A stretch of DNA of 35,815 nt from Hyphomicrobiales bacterium (GCA_017640685.1 JAEPQF010000023.1:1-35815); one strand, 5' to 3'; shown: positions 7,694-14,447, counted from the stretch's first letter. Program-made: numbers and translations. Notes: generated from the sequence alone by a model not told the origin.

Positions 7694-9094
7694 TCATCGT
7701 CTTTTCTTCTTTTTATTGAGCCATGGCTTTGGCTGGTCGCCGGCCATGATGCAGCCGTATGGATCGATATAATCTTCGATTTCTGCAAGTTCATATTTCT
7801 CTATTTGCTGAACAACAGCTTCAGCATTTTTATAACCAGATGGTAATTCCGAAGGATCAATATTGCCTCCAAAAAACCGAATATCCAAACCTTCTGTTTC
7901 CAAGGCTAGCATTTGTTCTGCTGTCATATTTCCCATCCGGCGGCGATGTTCAGCCCGAGAAAAATTGCGCCCAGCCCCATGAGGACTAAACCCTAGACCA
8001 TGCTCAGCATCTTTGCCACGCACGACCAAAATTGGCTCTGCCATATTAAGCGGAATAAGCGTCAATCCTGTTGCATCGCTCGCAAAATCATCCCAAGCAG
8101 GCGTGGCCCCTTTACCGTGATAAAACAAATCATCACGCTTAAAGACGAAATTATGTTCGTTCCAAAACCGATCTTCATGTTCAACTTCAAGCACATCACA
8201 TGTTGCCTGATGCAATGCATTATGATTGGCCTTTGTCCACTTTCTAATTAATTGCAAAGCTTGCCAATACTCTTGACCTTCCTCACTATCGGCCGGGATC
8301 CAGGCATTTTGCTTCAAGGTTTTAGGAGATAATTTTTTGCGGAATTGTTCCGCCACTTTCATACCTTCCTTATAAAGCAAAGCCCCTGGCCCACGTGAAC
8401 CATGATGGGTAACAAGCGCAGCTTTTCCTGTGCTACGTGATTTTCCAACGAAAGCAAAATGATTACCATCTCCTTGTGTCCCCATATGTTCTTGAGCACT
8501 ACGTAAAAGTTTTTTGCCATTTAAAAACCTATTCTCACGGAATTGATCAAGAAGATCTAATGACACAGTAAACCGTTTGCCATTAGGCCGACCACCGAAA
8601 CCAAAATGCGTCACCTCATTCACAGCATCTAAAACAGTTTTTGGATCGGAGTTGCCAAAATTCGTCATCATGACTGAGCAGCAAATATCAGCGCTATGCA
8701 TACCTGGATGAATGGCTTTTTTAGTCGCGACCACACCACCCACTGGAATTGTACCAATTGGACCAGCCGGACACGCATCTGGCATCACAGCACCAGCTTC
8801 TACTGTTGGCGTGCGCATAAGTTCTGTCATTGTTTCCGAAACTCTGAGAATATTTTCTTTTTCATCTGGATTTGAAGCTTCAATATTTATAGAAAACTCC
8901 AACTCACCTTCATTTCTTAAAGGAATGGTTGGCTCTGGTTTGTATGCTTCCAACATCGCACGAACTTCATCAAGGCTTTTTCCCTCATTCAACGCTGCAC
9001 TACCATCACGTAAAGCCGCGCCAAATTCTTTCCCTGGTTTATGCCCCCAAGACAAAAGTGTATCACTGGTCAATTTAATTGTAGTTTCAATCAT
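7694..9094 (-). CDS. rtcB: RtcB family RNA ligase
   Basis: A 466-residue GTP- and Mn2+-dependent ligase joining RNA 3'-phosphate or 2',3'-cyclic phosphate ends to 5'-OH ends, as made by toxin nucleases or tRNA breakage. Visible motifs are HSADICCSV (Asp136, Cys139 metal ligands), GTQGDGNHF (His212), THHGSRGPG (His231), NEHNF (His315) and SPHGAGR, whose His372 is the residue guanylylated in the family. It is longer than E. coli RtcB (408 residues) and ends in a basic KKKKRR tail. It is the last gene of a minus-strand unit with rsr and the ncRNA array. No rtcA cyclase is beside it. The ATG is 48 bases after the last Y-like RNA; the ribosome site (CGAGAT) is weak. Confidence 0.93.
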   Translation of the reverse strand: MIETTIKLTSDTLLSWGHKPGKEFGAALRDGSAALNEGKSLDEVRAMLEAYKPEPTIPLRNEGELEFSINIEASNPDEKENILRVSETMTELMRTPTVEAGAVMPDACPAGPIGTIPVGGVVATKKAIHPGMHSADICCSVMMTNFGNSDPKTVLDAVNEVTHFGFGGRPNGKRFTVSLDLLDQFRENRFLNGKKLLRSAQEHMGTQGDGNHFAFVGKSRSTGKAALVTHHGSRGPGALLYKEGMKVAEQFRKKLSPKTLKQNAWIPADSEEGQEYWQALQLIRKWTKANHNALHQATCDVLEVEHEDRFWNEHNFVFKRDDLFYHGKGATPAWDDFASDATGLTLIPLNMAEPILVVRGKDAEHGLGFSPHGAGRNFSRAEHRRRMGNMTAEQMLALETEGLDIRFFGGNIDPSELPSGYKNAEAVVQQIEKYELAEIEDYIDPYGCIMAGDQPKPWLNKKKKRR

Positions 9095-9142
9095 TTTATA
9101 TCTCGTTCGTAGTCGGTCGATTAGATTTTTTCTTTTTTAAAA

Positions 9143-9287
9143 TGAGGGCAAGTTGTTAGTAAGATATATATTTCCGCCATCGAATTTCTTCGAGCTGGAC
9201 TTGAACCAGCACGGTCTGAGTTTCCTCAAAACCATTCTTCTCAATGAGAAAAATTGCGTCTCCCTGTAATCCTACTGGCATCCCTCA
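9143..9287 (-). ncRNA. Y-RNA-like ncRNA, copy Y5 (T-arm plus GAAA-capped stem)
   Basis: The copy nearest rtcB. The closing helix TGAGGG/CCCTCA (9282-9287 with 9143-9148) is followed by the internal loop ATGCC versus AACAACTTG, then an 8-bp helix AGTAGGAT/ATCTTACT (9269-9276 with 9158-9165) with one G-U pair. The head differs from the others. It has a canonical T-arm GCTGG-TTCAAGT-CCAGC (9194-9210), followed at once by TCGAA-GAAA-TTCGA (9180-9193), a stem with a GNRA tetraloop where an acceptor stem would be. It also has a second GAAA hairpin, TGAG-GAAA-CTCA (9217-9228). No ordinary D-arm is visible. The call is inferred from shared architecture with its neighbours and from the adjacent rsr. 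Confidence 0.72.
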
Positions 9288-9295
9288 AACTATGC

Positions 9296-9426
9296 GAGCG
9301 ACAAGTATTGATGAAACTTTTCTCCTGCTCTACCGCTGAGCTACACTGCCATAAGTGGTAGCAGTGGCGGGATTCGAACCCGCGACCCGGTCGTCCACAA
9401 CGATGTAGTTCCATCTGCATTCGCTC
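9296..9426 (-). ncRNA. Y-RNA-like ncRNA, copy Y4 (permuted tRNA-like head)
   Basis: Closing helix GAGCGA/TCGCTC (9421-9426 with 9296-9301), internal loop ATGCA versus AATACTTG, and 8-bp helix GATGGAAC/GTTTCATC (9408-9415 with 9310-9317). The head is a tRNA cut open at the anticodon and closed at the acceptor. In transcript order: T-arm GCGGG-TTCGAAT-CCCGC (9367-9383), acceptor 3' strand CACTGCT (9360-9366), ACCA, a five-base linker, acceptor 5' strand GGCAGTG (9344-9350; 7 of 7 pairs, one wobble), TA, then D-arm GCTC-AGCGGTA-GAGC (9327-9341). This is the layout described for tRNA-mimicking YrlA Y RNAs. The copy lies eight bases from copy Y5. Confidence 0.85.
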
Positions 9427-9487
9427 TAAATCATACTTTTCTTTCTTGGCTCTCATAATTATGCGAGACCCTATATCTTCTTAATTT

Positions 9488-9507
9488 ATTGCAAGGTGCA
9501 ATTCCAA
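9488..9507 (-). promoter_or_regulatory. Inverted repeat and near sigma-54-like element in gap before Y4/Y5/rtcB
   Basis: The 101-base gap between the tRNA and copy Y4 is the longest spacer in the array. It holds the inverted repeat ATTGCA-3-TGCAAT (9488-9502). On the minus strand the same bases read TTGGAATTGCACCTTGCA, resembling a -24/-12 promoter but with 11 instead of 10 bases between GG and GC. An AAGATATAGGG segment follows. It may be an internal promoter for Y4, Y5 and rtcB. Confidence 0.25.
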
Positions 9508-9527
9508 TTTACCCCCTTACAAAACTA

Positions 9528-9605
9528 TGGTCAGGGATGAAGGATTTGAACCTTCGGCCTCCGCAGTCCAAGTGCGGCACTCTAACCGGACTGAGCTAAC
9601 CCCTG
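9528..9605 (-). tRNA. tRNA-Pro(UGG)-like gene with encoded CCA
   Basis: Every arm of a canonical cloverleaf can be placed. The acceptor is CAGGGGT with ATCCCTG (C1-G72, one G-U), discriminator A73 and genomic CCA (9528-9530). The D-arm is GCTC/GAGT, the anticodon stem CCGCA/TGCGG, the loop CTTGGAC, the T-arm GAAGG-TTCAAAT-CCTTC, and the variable region five bases. Anticodon UGG (9568-9570) reads proline, and C1-G72 with A73 agrees with bacterial tRNA-Pro identity. Position 37 is A, whereas standard tRNA-Pro has a methylated G37. It lies 12 bases after copy Y3 inside the RNA-repair unit. It may be a spare, decoy or repair-linked tRNA rather than the housekeeping one. Confidence 0.85.
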
Positions 9606-9617
9606 AGTAATTTAGCG

Positions 9618-9745
9618 GGCGACAAGTTTGATGCAAAACGTTCCTGCTCTACCACTGAGCTACGCTGCCATAAATGGTTGCAGCGGCGGGATTCGAACCC
9701 GCGACCTGGCGATTAAGAGTCGATTTAGTTCTGCAAGCATTCGCC
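9618..9745 (-). ncRNA. Y-RNA-like ncRNA, copy Y3 (permuted tRNA-like head)
   Basis: Closing helix GGCGA/TCGCC (9741-9745 with 9618-9622), internal loop ATGCT versus TCAAACTTG, and 8-bp helix TGCAGAAC/GTTTTGCA (9728-9735 with 9632-9639). The head is a permuted tRNA: T-arm GCGGG-TTCGAAT-CCCGC (9686-9702), acceptor CGCTGCA (9679-9685), ACCA and linker, GGCAGCG (9663-9669; 6 of 7 pairs), TA, D-arm GCTC-AGTGGTA-GAGC (9646-9660). There is no anticodon loop; the Y-type stem sits in its place. It is clearly a paralogue of copy Y4, with the TGCA of its 8-bp helix changed on both sides so that pairing is kept. Confidence 0.85.
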
Positions 9746-9770
9746 ATAAATTTTACAATTTCTATTTTTG

Positions 9771-9908
9771 TTTTGACGACAAGTTCTTAATGAAACTTGA
9801 AAAGCCGGTGCTCTGAAGCTTTTGAGCTACAATATTGTTTTTTACATTGATATGGCGCCACTCACATAACCTCCGGCGTGAATGTAGTTCCATTGGCATT
9901 CGTCAAAA
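9771..9908 (-). ncRNA. Y-RNA-like ncRNA, copy Y2 (decayed tRNA-like head)
   Basis: Closing helix TTTTGACGA/TCGTCAAAA (9 bp; 9900-9908 with 9771-9779), internal loop ATGCC versus AAGAACTTG, and 8-bp helix AATGGAAC/GTTTCATT (9887-9894 with 9789-9796). The head keeps the order of a permuted tRNA but has diverged. It has GCCGG/CCGGC at the base (9873-9877 with 9804-9808), an acceptor-like CAATGT/ATATTG (9844-9849 with 9830-9835), TA, and a D-stem GCTC/GAGC (9824-9827 with 9810-9813) whose loop lacks GG. No standard T-loop is left. This copy may bind Rsr without mimicking tRNA well. Confidence 0.75.
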
Positions 9909-9942
9909 TTTAATTTAATTACAAATCATTTTATTCTTATGT

Positions 9943-10014
9943 CCTGGTGACAAGGTTTGATGAAACAGCTTTTGTCATACCTAAAATGATGTAGTTCCAT
10001 CCGCATTCACCAGG
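9943..10014 (-). ncRNA. Y-RNA-like ncRNA, copy Y1 (minimal, no tRNA-like head)
   Basis: The shortest copy (72 nt) and the first after rsr. Closing helix CCTGGTGA/TCACCAGG (8 bp; 10007-10014 with 9943-9950), internal loop ATGCG versus AAACCTTG, and 8-bp helix GATGGAAC/GTTTCATC (9994-10001 with 9959-9966). The head is a 27-nt loop that can form only a weak TTTT/AAAA hairpin. It shows what the shared Rsr-binding module looks like alone and so helps delimit the other copies. Confidence 0.8.
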
Positions 10015-10031
10015 CGCTAATCTCTTTTCAG

Positions 10032-10062
10032 TGGAAGCGGATGGGTATCTCACCCGCTTCCA
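10032..10062. terminator. Hairpin just downstream of rsr
   Basis: A perfect 9-bp stem TGGAAGCGG/CCGCTTCCA (10032-10040 with 10054-10062) begins ten bases after the rsr stop. A T6 run follows it only on the plus strand (10063-10068), so in the rsr direction it lacks a U tract. It may be a 3'-protective or processing hairpin between the mRNA and the ncRNAs, or a block to antisense transcription. Confidence 0.5.
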
Positions 10063-10071
10063 TTTTTTCTA

Positions 10072-11628
10072 TTACAGTTTTACTGCTTCAATTTCCCCGA
10101 CCCAATGATCTGGACCCAGGCGATCTTCAGCAAAAGCTGCAATTTGGTCAAAGACCGCATCAGAAAATCCACCAATGTTTAAAACATCTGGTCGTGATGG
10201 CACTTGTGTCGTTCCATATGGCGCGATATCGATGCAAACCAATTTGGCTTTTGGGTTTCGTTTTTTAAGCGTTTCCCAATTTTTCATCATCATCGTGCCT
10301 CTGTTATAACGATTGGCATCCGCCCATGATTCATTATCTGAAACAAAGATAACCAAATCAGGTGCTTGTTTTCTGGCAATCAACCATTCTAATGGTGCTG
10401 AACAATTTGTTCCGCCGCCAGCAAGATCCGTTAATCGCTTCGCGTTTGTTAAAACTGTATCTCGAGCTTCTAGCTGCGTCTTGCAAACTTTAAACTCAAA
10501 CGGTAACACTGTTGCCCCGCGGTTGCGGCGCAAAAATGCTGCTGAAACAAGAGCTGCTACATGAACAAATCTTGTTGATGTTGTTGCTCCTTTTCGATAC
10601 CCGGTCACAGGTGATAACATTGAGCCGGAAACGTCTGGGCAGATTACCACCTGACCTTTGATCTTAGGCACGTTTGCTACTGCAATTTCCATTGCGTCGT
10701 GCAAGGCGTCCCTGATTTCTGCAGGAATATCTACAGAAAGTGATTGATAGGCCGTCATCAATTGATACGGGAATACCCGTGCCTTTTTGATGCGTGTTGG
10801 ATCTCTTAAAATTTCAGCAACATCTTTTGTTACACCTTTGATGCCAAAAGCACCTTGGCGATGGAATGTGTTTAAGTTCATGCGAACCATTTGCCAGCTA
10901 CCGCCGCGCGCAATTTTTGCCCATTTTTTTGCCGTCAACGGCAAATGCGTTAACATTTGAAACGGGACGTCCGGTAATGGGCCGCCTTCATTTTCTTTAT
11001 AGGCAATATACTCACGCACTTCTTGCGGCAATTGCGACACATCGCATGGTTTACCAATTATCCAGGCAAAAAATGCTTCACGCATTTTATCATCCGGTTT
11101 TGGGTGCACCATCTTAATCACATCAGCCAATGATGGATCATTACCAACATTTGCTTGCAATAACTGACGAACCGTTGCTCTTTTCAACCAACCGGAAACA
11201 AGAGCCTTTGGACGTGTGCCCAAAGACTTTCGACCCGTTTGACCAGAGCGCATGATTTGAACAAAGTTGCGCAACATTTTTCCGTTTGTCACAACTCGAG
11301 GGAAGGTATTTGAAAAAAGCTCTGTATCCCTTGATGCCAAGATCGCTAGCAATAGAGCTGGCATATCTTTCATATGTCCTTTTTCTCGAACATAAATAGC
11401 CGCTTTTGCCAAAAACTCAGGTGAAACATTTTTTGCGGTGTCTAGTATTGCCTCAAGCTCAACATTTGCTTGTTGGTAATATAGATCGCTTATTGTTCCG
11501 GTCATTGCGAGTTGTGCCAACAAATGTTGGTCACCATATGCATAGGCCGGAGCCCCTTCTTTATTTACAGCATCAGTTTTCGGGATCATTCTACCGCGCC
11601 CTGATGCAAACACAGATTTGTTAGCCAT
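10072..11628 (-). CDS. rsr: Rsr, bacterial Ro60 homologue (TROVE + vWA)
   Basis: A 518-residue ring-shaped RNA-binding protein. Residues about 25-320 form the TROVE HEAT-like ring (for example KGHMKDMPALLLAILASRD and FPYQLMTAYQSL). Residues about 325-510 form a von Willebrand A domain with an intact metal site: DVSGS (Asp332, Ser334, Ser336), Thr407 in GGGTNCS and Asp431 in FVSDNES. Bacterial Rsr binds Y RNAs and, with PNPase, guides degradation of structured or misfolded RNA. A full AAGGAAGAG ribosome site precedes the ATG. It heads the minus-strand unit that continues with the ncRNA array and rtcB, and is divergent from rtcR by 171 bases. Confidence 0.93.
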   Translation of the reverse strand: MANKSVFASGRGRMIPKTDAVNKEGAPAYAYGDQHLLAQLAMTGTISDLYYQQANVELEAILDTAKNVSPEFLAKAAIYVREKGHMKDMPALLLAILASRDTELFSNTFPRVVTNGKMLRNFVQIMRSGQTGRKSLGTRPKALVSGWLKRATVRQLLQANVGNDPSLADVIKMVHPKPDDKMREAFFAWIIGKPCDVSQLPQEVREYIAYKENEGGPLPDVPFQMLTHLPLTAKKWAKIARGGSWQMVRMNLNTFHRQGAFGIKGVTKDVAEILRDPTRIKKARVFPYQLMTAYQSLSVDIPAEIRDALHDAMEIAVANVPKIKGQVVICPDVSGSMLSPVTGYRKGATTSTRFVHVAALVSAAFLRRNRGATVLPFEFKVCKTQLEARDTVLTNAKRLTDLAGGGTNCSAPLEWLIARKQAPDLVIFVSDNESWADANRYNRGTMMMKNWETLKKRNPKAKLVCIDIAPYGTTQVPSRPDVLNIGGFSDAVFDQIAAFAEDRLGPDHWVGEIEAVKL

Positions 11629-11692
11629 TTTTCTCTTCCTTGTTTTGTACGAGACTAGTTTCTTGCGAAAACGGGCTCAAAAAAAGAAAAAA

Positions 11693-11709
11693 CGCAAAAC
11701 CTATAACCT
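11693..11709 (-). promoter_or_regulatory. Weak -24/-12-like element upstream of rsr
   Basis: An RtcR-controlled operon should have a sigma-54 promoter here. The best match on the minus strand is AGGTTATAGGTTTTGCG, with a good TTTTGC at -12 but 11 rather than 10 bases between GG and GC. No element with perfect spacing is present between rsr and rtcR, so the promoter call is tentative. Confidence 0.25.
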
Positions 11710-11799
11710 GCTGTTTTTTATAAGCTTTTCGCGCACTAACAAAATATAAAGAATATTTTACTAGAATTTTGTCTATTAATTTATATAAATAGATACATC

Positions 11800-13377
11800 A
11801 TGAAAAATAATGTTGTTATTGGCTTCCTCGGCACGAATTTAGATGCCGGCAAGAAAAAACGTTGGCGCCCTTCTCCCTCGCTCACCAAGCACGAGGCGTT
11901 TCCAGTTGAGCGTTTAGAACTAATCTATGATCGTCATCATTCAAACCTGGCGCATTCAATCAAAACAGAGATTGAAACCGAGACACCTGAAACAGAAGTG
12001 CTCCTTCAGCTTATAGATTTAAATAACCCTTGGGATTTCCAGGAAGTTTACGGTGCCTTATTTGACTTTGCTCGGAATTATGAATTTGATGAAGAACGTG
12101 AGAACTATCATGTTCACCTCACAACAGGTACGCACGTCGCCCAAATTTGCTGGTTTTTATTAACTGAGTCTCGTCACATTCCGGCGCGGTTATTACAGAC
12201 CGCGCCTCCTCGAAAAGAGGAGCACGGACCTGAGGGACAGATTAATATTATTGATTTAGACCTCTCTAAATATAACGCCCTACAACAGCGTTTTGATCTC
12301 ATCTCAGATGAATATAACGCCCTGTTAAAAGCTGGGATAAACACCCGCAATAAAGAATTTAATCAGCTTATAGAAAGAATAGAGCTGGTTGCGACAACAA
12401 CAGACGCTCCTCTGCTCTTACTTGGCGCGACCGGGACAGGTAAATCTGAGCTTGCAGAACGAATTTACGAACTGAAACTTCAACGACGCCGCGTTAAGGG
12501 GCGGTTTATTCATGTGAATTGCTCCACTTTAAGAGGGGAGCGCGCTATGTCTAATCTCTTTGGTCATCGCCGTGGCGCCTTTTCAGGTGCGCCCAATGAT
12601 CGAAGGGGTTTATTACGTGAGGCGGATGGTGGTGTTCTATTTCTTGATGAGATTGATGAATTGGGACAAGACGAACAAGCGATGATCTTACATGCTATTG
12701 AAACTGGTAAGTTCTTCCCCTTGGGATCTGATCATGAGATTACAAGCAAGTTCCAACTCATTGCCGGCGCAAATCGTGATCTTGGAAAACTCGTCTCGAA
12801 AGGTTTATTCAGGCCTGACCTATTTGCTCGCTTGAATTTATGGACATTTAATCTCCCAGCGCTGCAAGATCGACGCGAAGATATTGAACCTAACATTGAG
12901 TTTGAATTAAACAGAGCTGAACAAAGCTTAGGGATAAAGGTGGGGTTTAACGCTGATGCAATCAAGAAATATACTCGTTTTGCAACGGACCCCGCTACAT
13001 TATGGCCTGGTAATTTCAGAGATCTTGGTGCTTCTGTTCAACGCTTGTGCACCTTGGCCCCTCGGGGACGCGTCACTTCAGCAATGGTTGAGCATGAAAT
13101 TAACTCATTACAATATCAATGGGCGAGCGCTGAAGATAATCAAGACGACAAGCTTATCCGGCAATTTCTAGGATCAGATACTGATAAGATTGATCCTTTT
13201 GATAAAGTCCAACTGGGTCTTGTTATTCGCACCTGCCAACAAAGCAAATCCCTCAGTTCTGCAGGACGCACACTTTTTTCAGCTTCTCGCCAAAACAAAA
13301 ACACTAAGAATGATGCTGATCGCTTAAGGAAATATCTAGAGAAATTTTCATTAAACTGGAAAGACATCGCTAAATGA
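11800..13377 (+). CDS. rtcR: RtcR, CARF-sensor sigma-54 activator of the RNA-repair operon
   Basis: A 525-residue enhancer-binding protein. Residues 1-about 160 form the RtcR-specific CARF-like ligand domain (IGFLGTNLDAG, NPWDFQEVYGALFDFAR, HLTTGTHVAQICWFLL), thought to sense RNA-damage products. The AAA+ domain has Walker A GATGTGKS (209-216) and Walker B LFLDE (280-284). The sigma-54 contact loop reads GAFSGA (259-264) instead of the usual GAFTGA. The C-terminus (about 485-516, LSSAGRTLFSASRQ) is the DNA-binding helix-turn-helix. It is transcribed away from rsr, the standard arrangement for control of a divergent operon. No strong ribosome site precedes the ATG, but the N-terminus aligns with known RtcR. 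Confidence 0.93.
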   Translation: MKNNVVIGFLGTNLDAGKKKRWRPSPSLTKHEAFPVERLELIYDRHHSNLAHSIKTEIETETPETEVLLQLIDLNNPWDFQEVYGALFDFARNYEFDEERENYHVHLTTGTHVAQICWFLLTESRHIPARLLQTAPPRKEEHGPEGQINIIDLDLSKYNALQQRFDLISDEYNALLKAGINTRNKEFNQLIERIELVATTTDAPLLLLGATGTGKSELAERIYELKLQRRRVKGRFIHVNCSTLRGERAMSNLFGHRRGAFSGAPNDRRGLLREADGGVLFLDEIDELGQDEQAMILHAIETGKFFPLGSDHEITSKFQLIAGANRDLGKLVSKGLFRPDLFARLNLWTFNLPALQDRREDIEPNIEFELNRAEQSLGIKVGFNADAIKKYTRFATDPATLWPGNFRDLGASVQRLCTLAPRGRVTSAMVEHEINSLQYQWASAEDNQDDKLIRQFLGSDTDKIDPFDKVQLGLVIRTCQQSKSLSSAGRTLFSASRQNKNTKNDADRLRKYLEKFSLNWKDIAK

Positions 13378-14103
13378 TATTTTTGATTTTAAGTTTGTAT
13401 ATAAAATTGTTTTTTACGACTTTCATATCATTCATTTCTCCACCTTTCTCTCATCAGATCCAAAGATCATCAATAATCAACTAGGATTTGAAACACCATT
13501 ATCTTCTTTACCACACAGCACTTCTTATTTTACGTTTTTTAGAATGTTAATTTCGTCCATATCATTACTCTGCCTGTCTATGGGGCAAGTGATTTTTTTT
13601 ACTAGGTTTCTTCTTAATCTTTTCAATGAAACTGGCTCGCCTGGGTGTTACTATGTCATGCAGTGATGTTGAAAACCTTGATGATGAAGGGCAAACCGCC
13701 GTCGAGCTGGTTCGTATTAAATGAGAAAAAACTAAGTCACTTGCCGCTTTCAAATCATCTTTACATATTAAACCACTTCCCAAAACCTGTTCAGGTAAAG
13801 TTCTGAGAGATACCATTCAGAAGATAGCGAATAAGACAACATGGAAAATACTGACAGCAATTAATGCCCCTGAAATTTTATGTGAAATTAAAAAAAGCAT
13901 CGTAAGGCTGTAAGGTCATAGCGTGTTACCGAACTGTCCTCAAAAGAAAAAAACATCATGTTTATTATTCTCACGTTAATGACTTGAGCCCCTACTTTGA
14001 GGCCTAACATCTTTTATTAAAACCAGCCATCAAAACCCGCCTTTAAAGATACTTCTCCCCTAACTCTCTGATTAAAAATGATTTTTTAATATTATTTTTC
14101 CAC
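13378..14103. other. Gene-free AT-rich stretch after rtcR
   Basis: About 726 bases between the rtcR stop and the btuB promoter. The longest open frame, 83 codons on the minus strand (13565-13816), has no ribosome site and no recognisable domain, so I do not call it. I see no tRNA, repeat family or clear terminator. Confidence 0.45.
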
Positions 14104-14133
14104 TTGACTTTGTTAACGCTTTATTAATAGATT
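14104..14133 (+). promoter_or_regulatory. Putative sigma-70 promoter of the B12 operon
   Basis: TTGACT (14104-14109) and TAGATT (14128-14133) are 18 bases apart. The predicted start near 14140 falls just at the 5' edge of the cobalamin aptamer, as expected. Confidence 0.5.
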
Positions 14134-14144
14134 GCACGCACACG

Positions 14145-14360
14145 TCGGTTCCTATTGTTTTTTAAAGCAATCGGTGAAAAGGGAACACGGAAATAGACAG
14201 CAAGATTGACCTCTTGCATTAGTGCTTTAACCGTGGCTGCCCCCGCAACTGTAAGCGTTGAGCATATGTTCAAATGCGCCACTTCGAACAAATTATTTTG
14301 TTCTTGGGAAGGCCGAACATTATGCGTTGACCCGCAAGCCAGGAGACCTGCCAGCGTGAC
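14145..14360 (+). ncRNA. Cobalamin (AdoCbl-type) riboswitch
   Basis: The aptamer is recognisable from its conserved blocks in order: CGGTTCC pairing with GGGAACACGG, then GGCTGCCCCCGCAACTGTAA, GCGCCACT, GGGAAGGCCGAA and the B12 box AGCCAGGAGACCTGCC (14337-14352). It lies in the leader of btuB. Binding of cobalamin would shut off the B12 uptake operon. No intrinsic terminator with a U tract lies between the aptamer and btuB, so control is more likely at translation. Confidence 0.95.
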
Positions 14361-14447
14361 ATCGCCCATCTTGCTTTCGGGGTTTAAGGTAAGAAGAACG
14401 GTTCTCCGGAGTGGTGATTTGTTTCGTCCGCTCTTGGGGAGGTCAGT

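Noticed and set aside
9194-9210. GG-N10-GC spacing inside copy Y5 as a sigma-54 promoter
   Set aside because: The match is the T-arm of the RNA and lacks the TTGC -12 consensus.
9296-9745. Copies Y3 and Y4 as ordinary or permuted tRNA genes
   Set aside because: They have T-, acceptor and D-arms but no anticodon loop. In its place is the same two-helix stem as in the copies without a tRNA-like head, so Y-RNA-like is the better reading.
11800-12280. CARF domain as a sign of a CRISPR system
   Set aside because: This CARF domain is the known RtcR sensor; no cas genes or repeat-spacer array occur in the window.
13565-13816. 83-codon minus-strand open frame
   Set aside because: It has no ribosome site, no recognisable domain and Ser/Arg-rich low-information composition, and it lies alone in an AT-rich gap.
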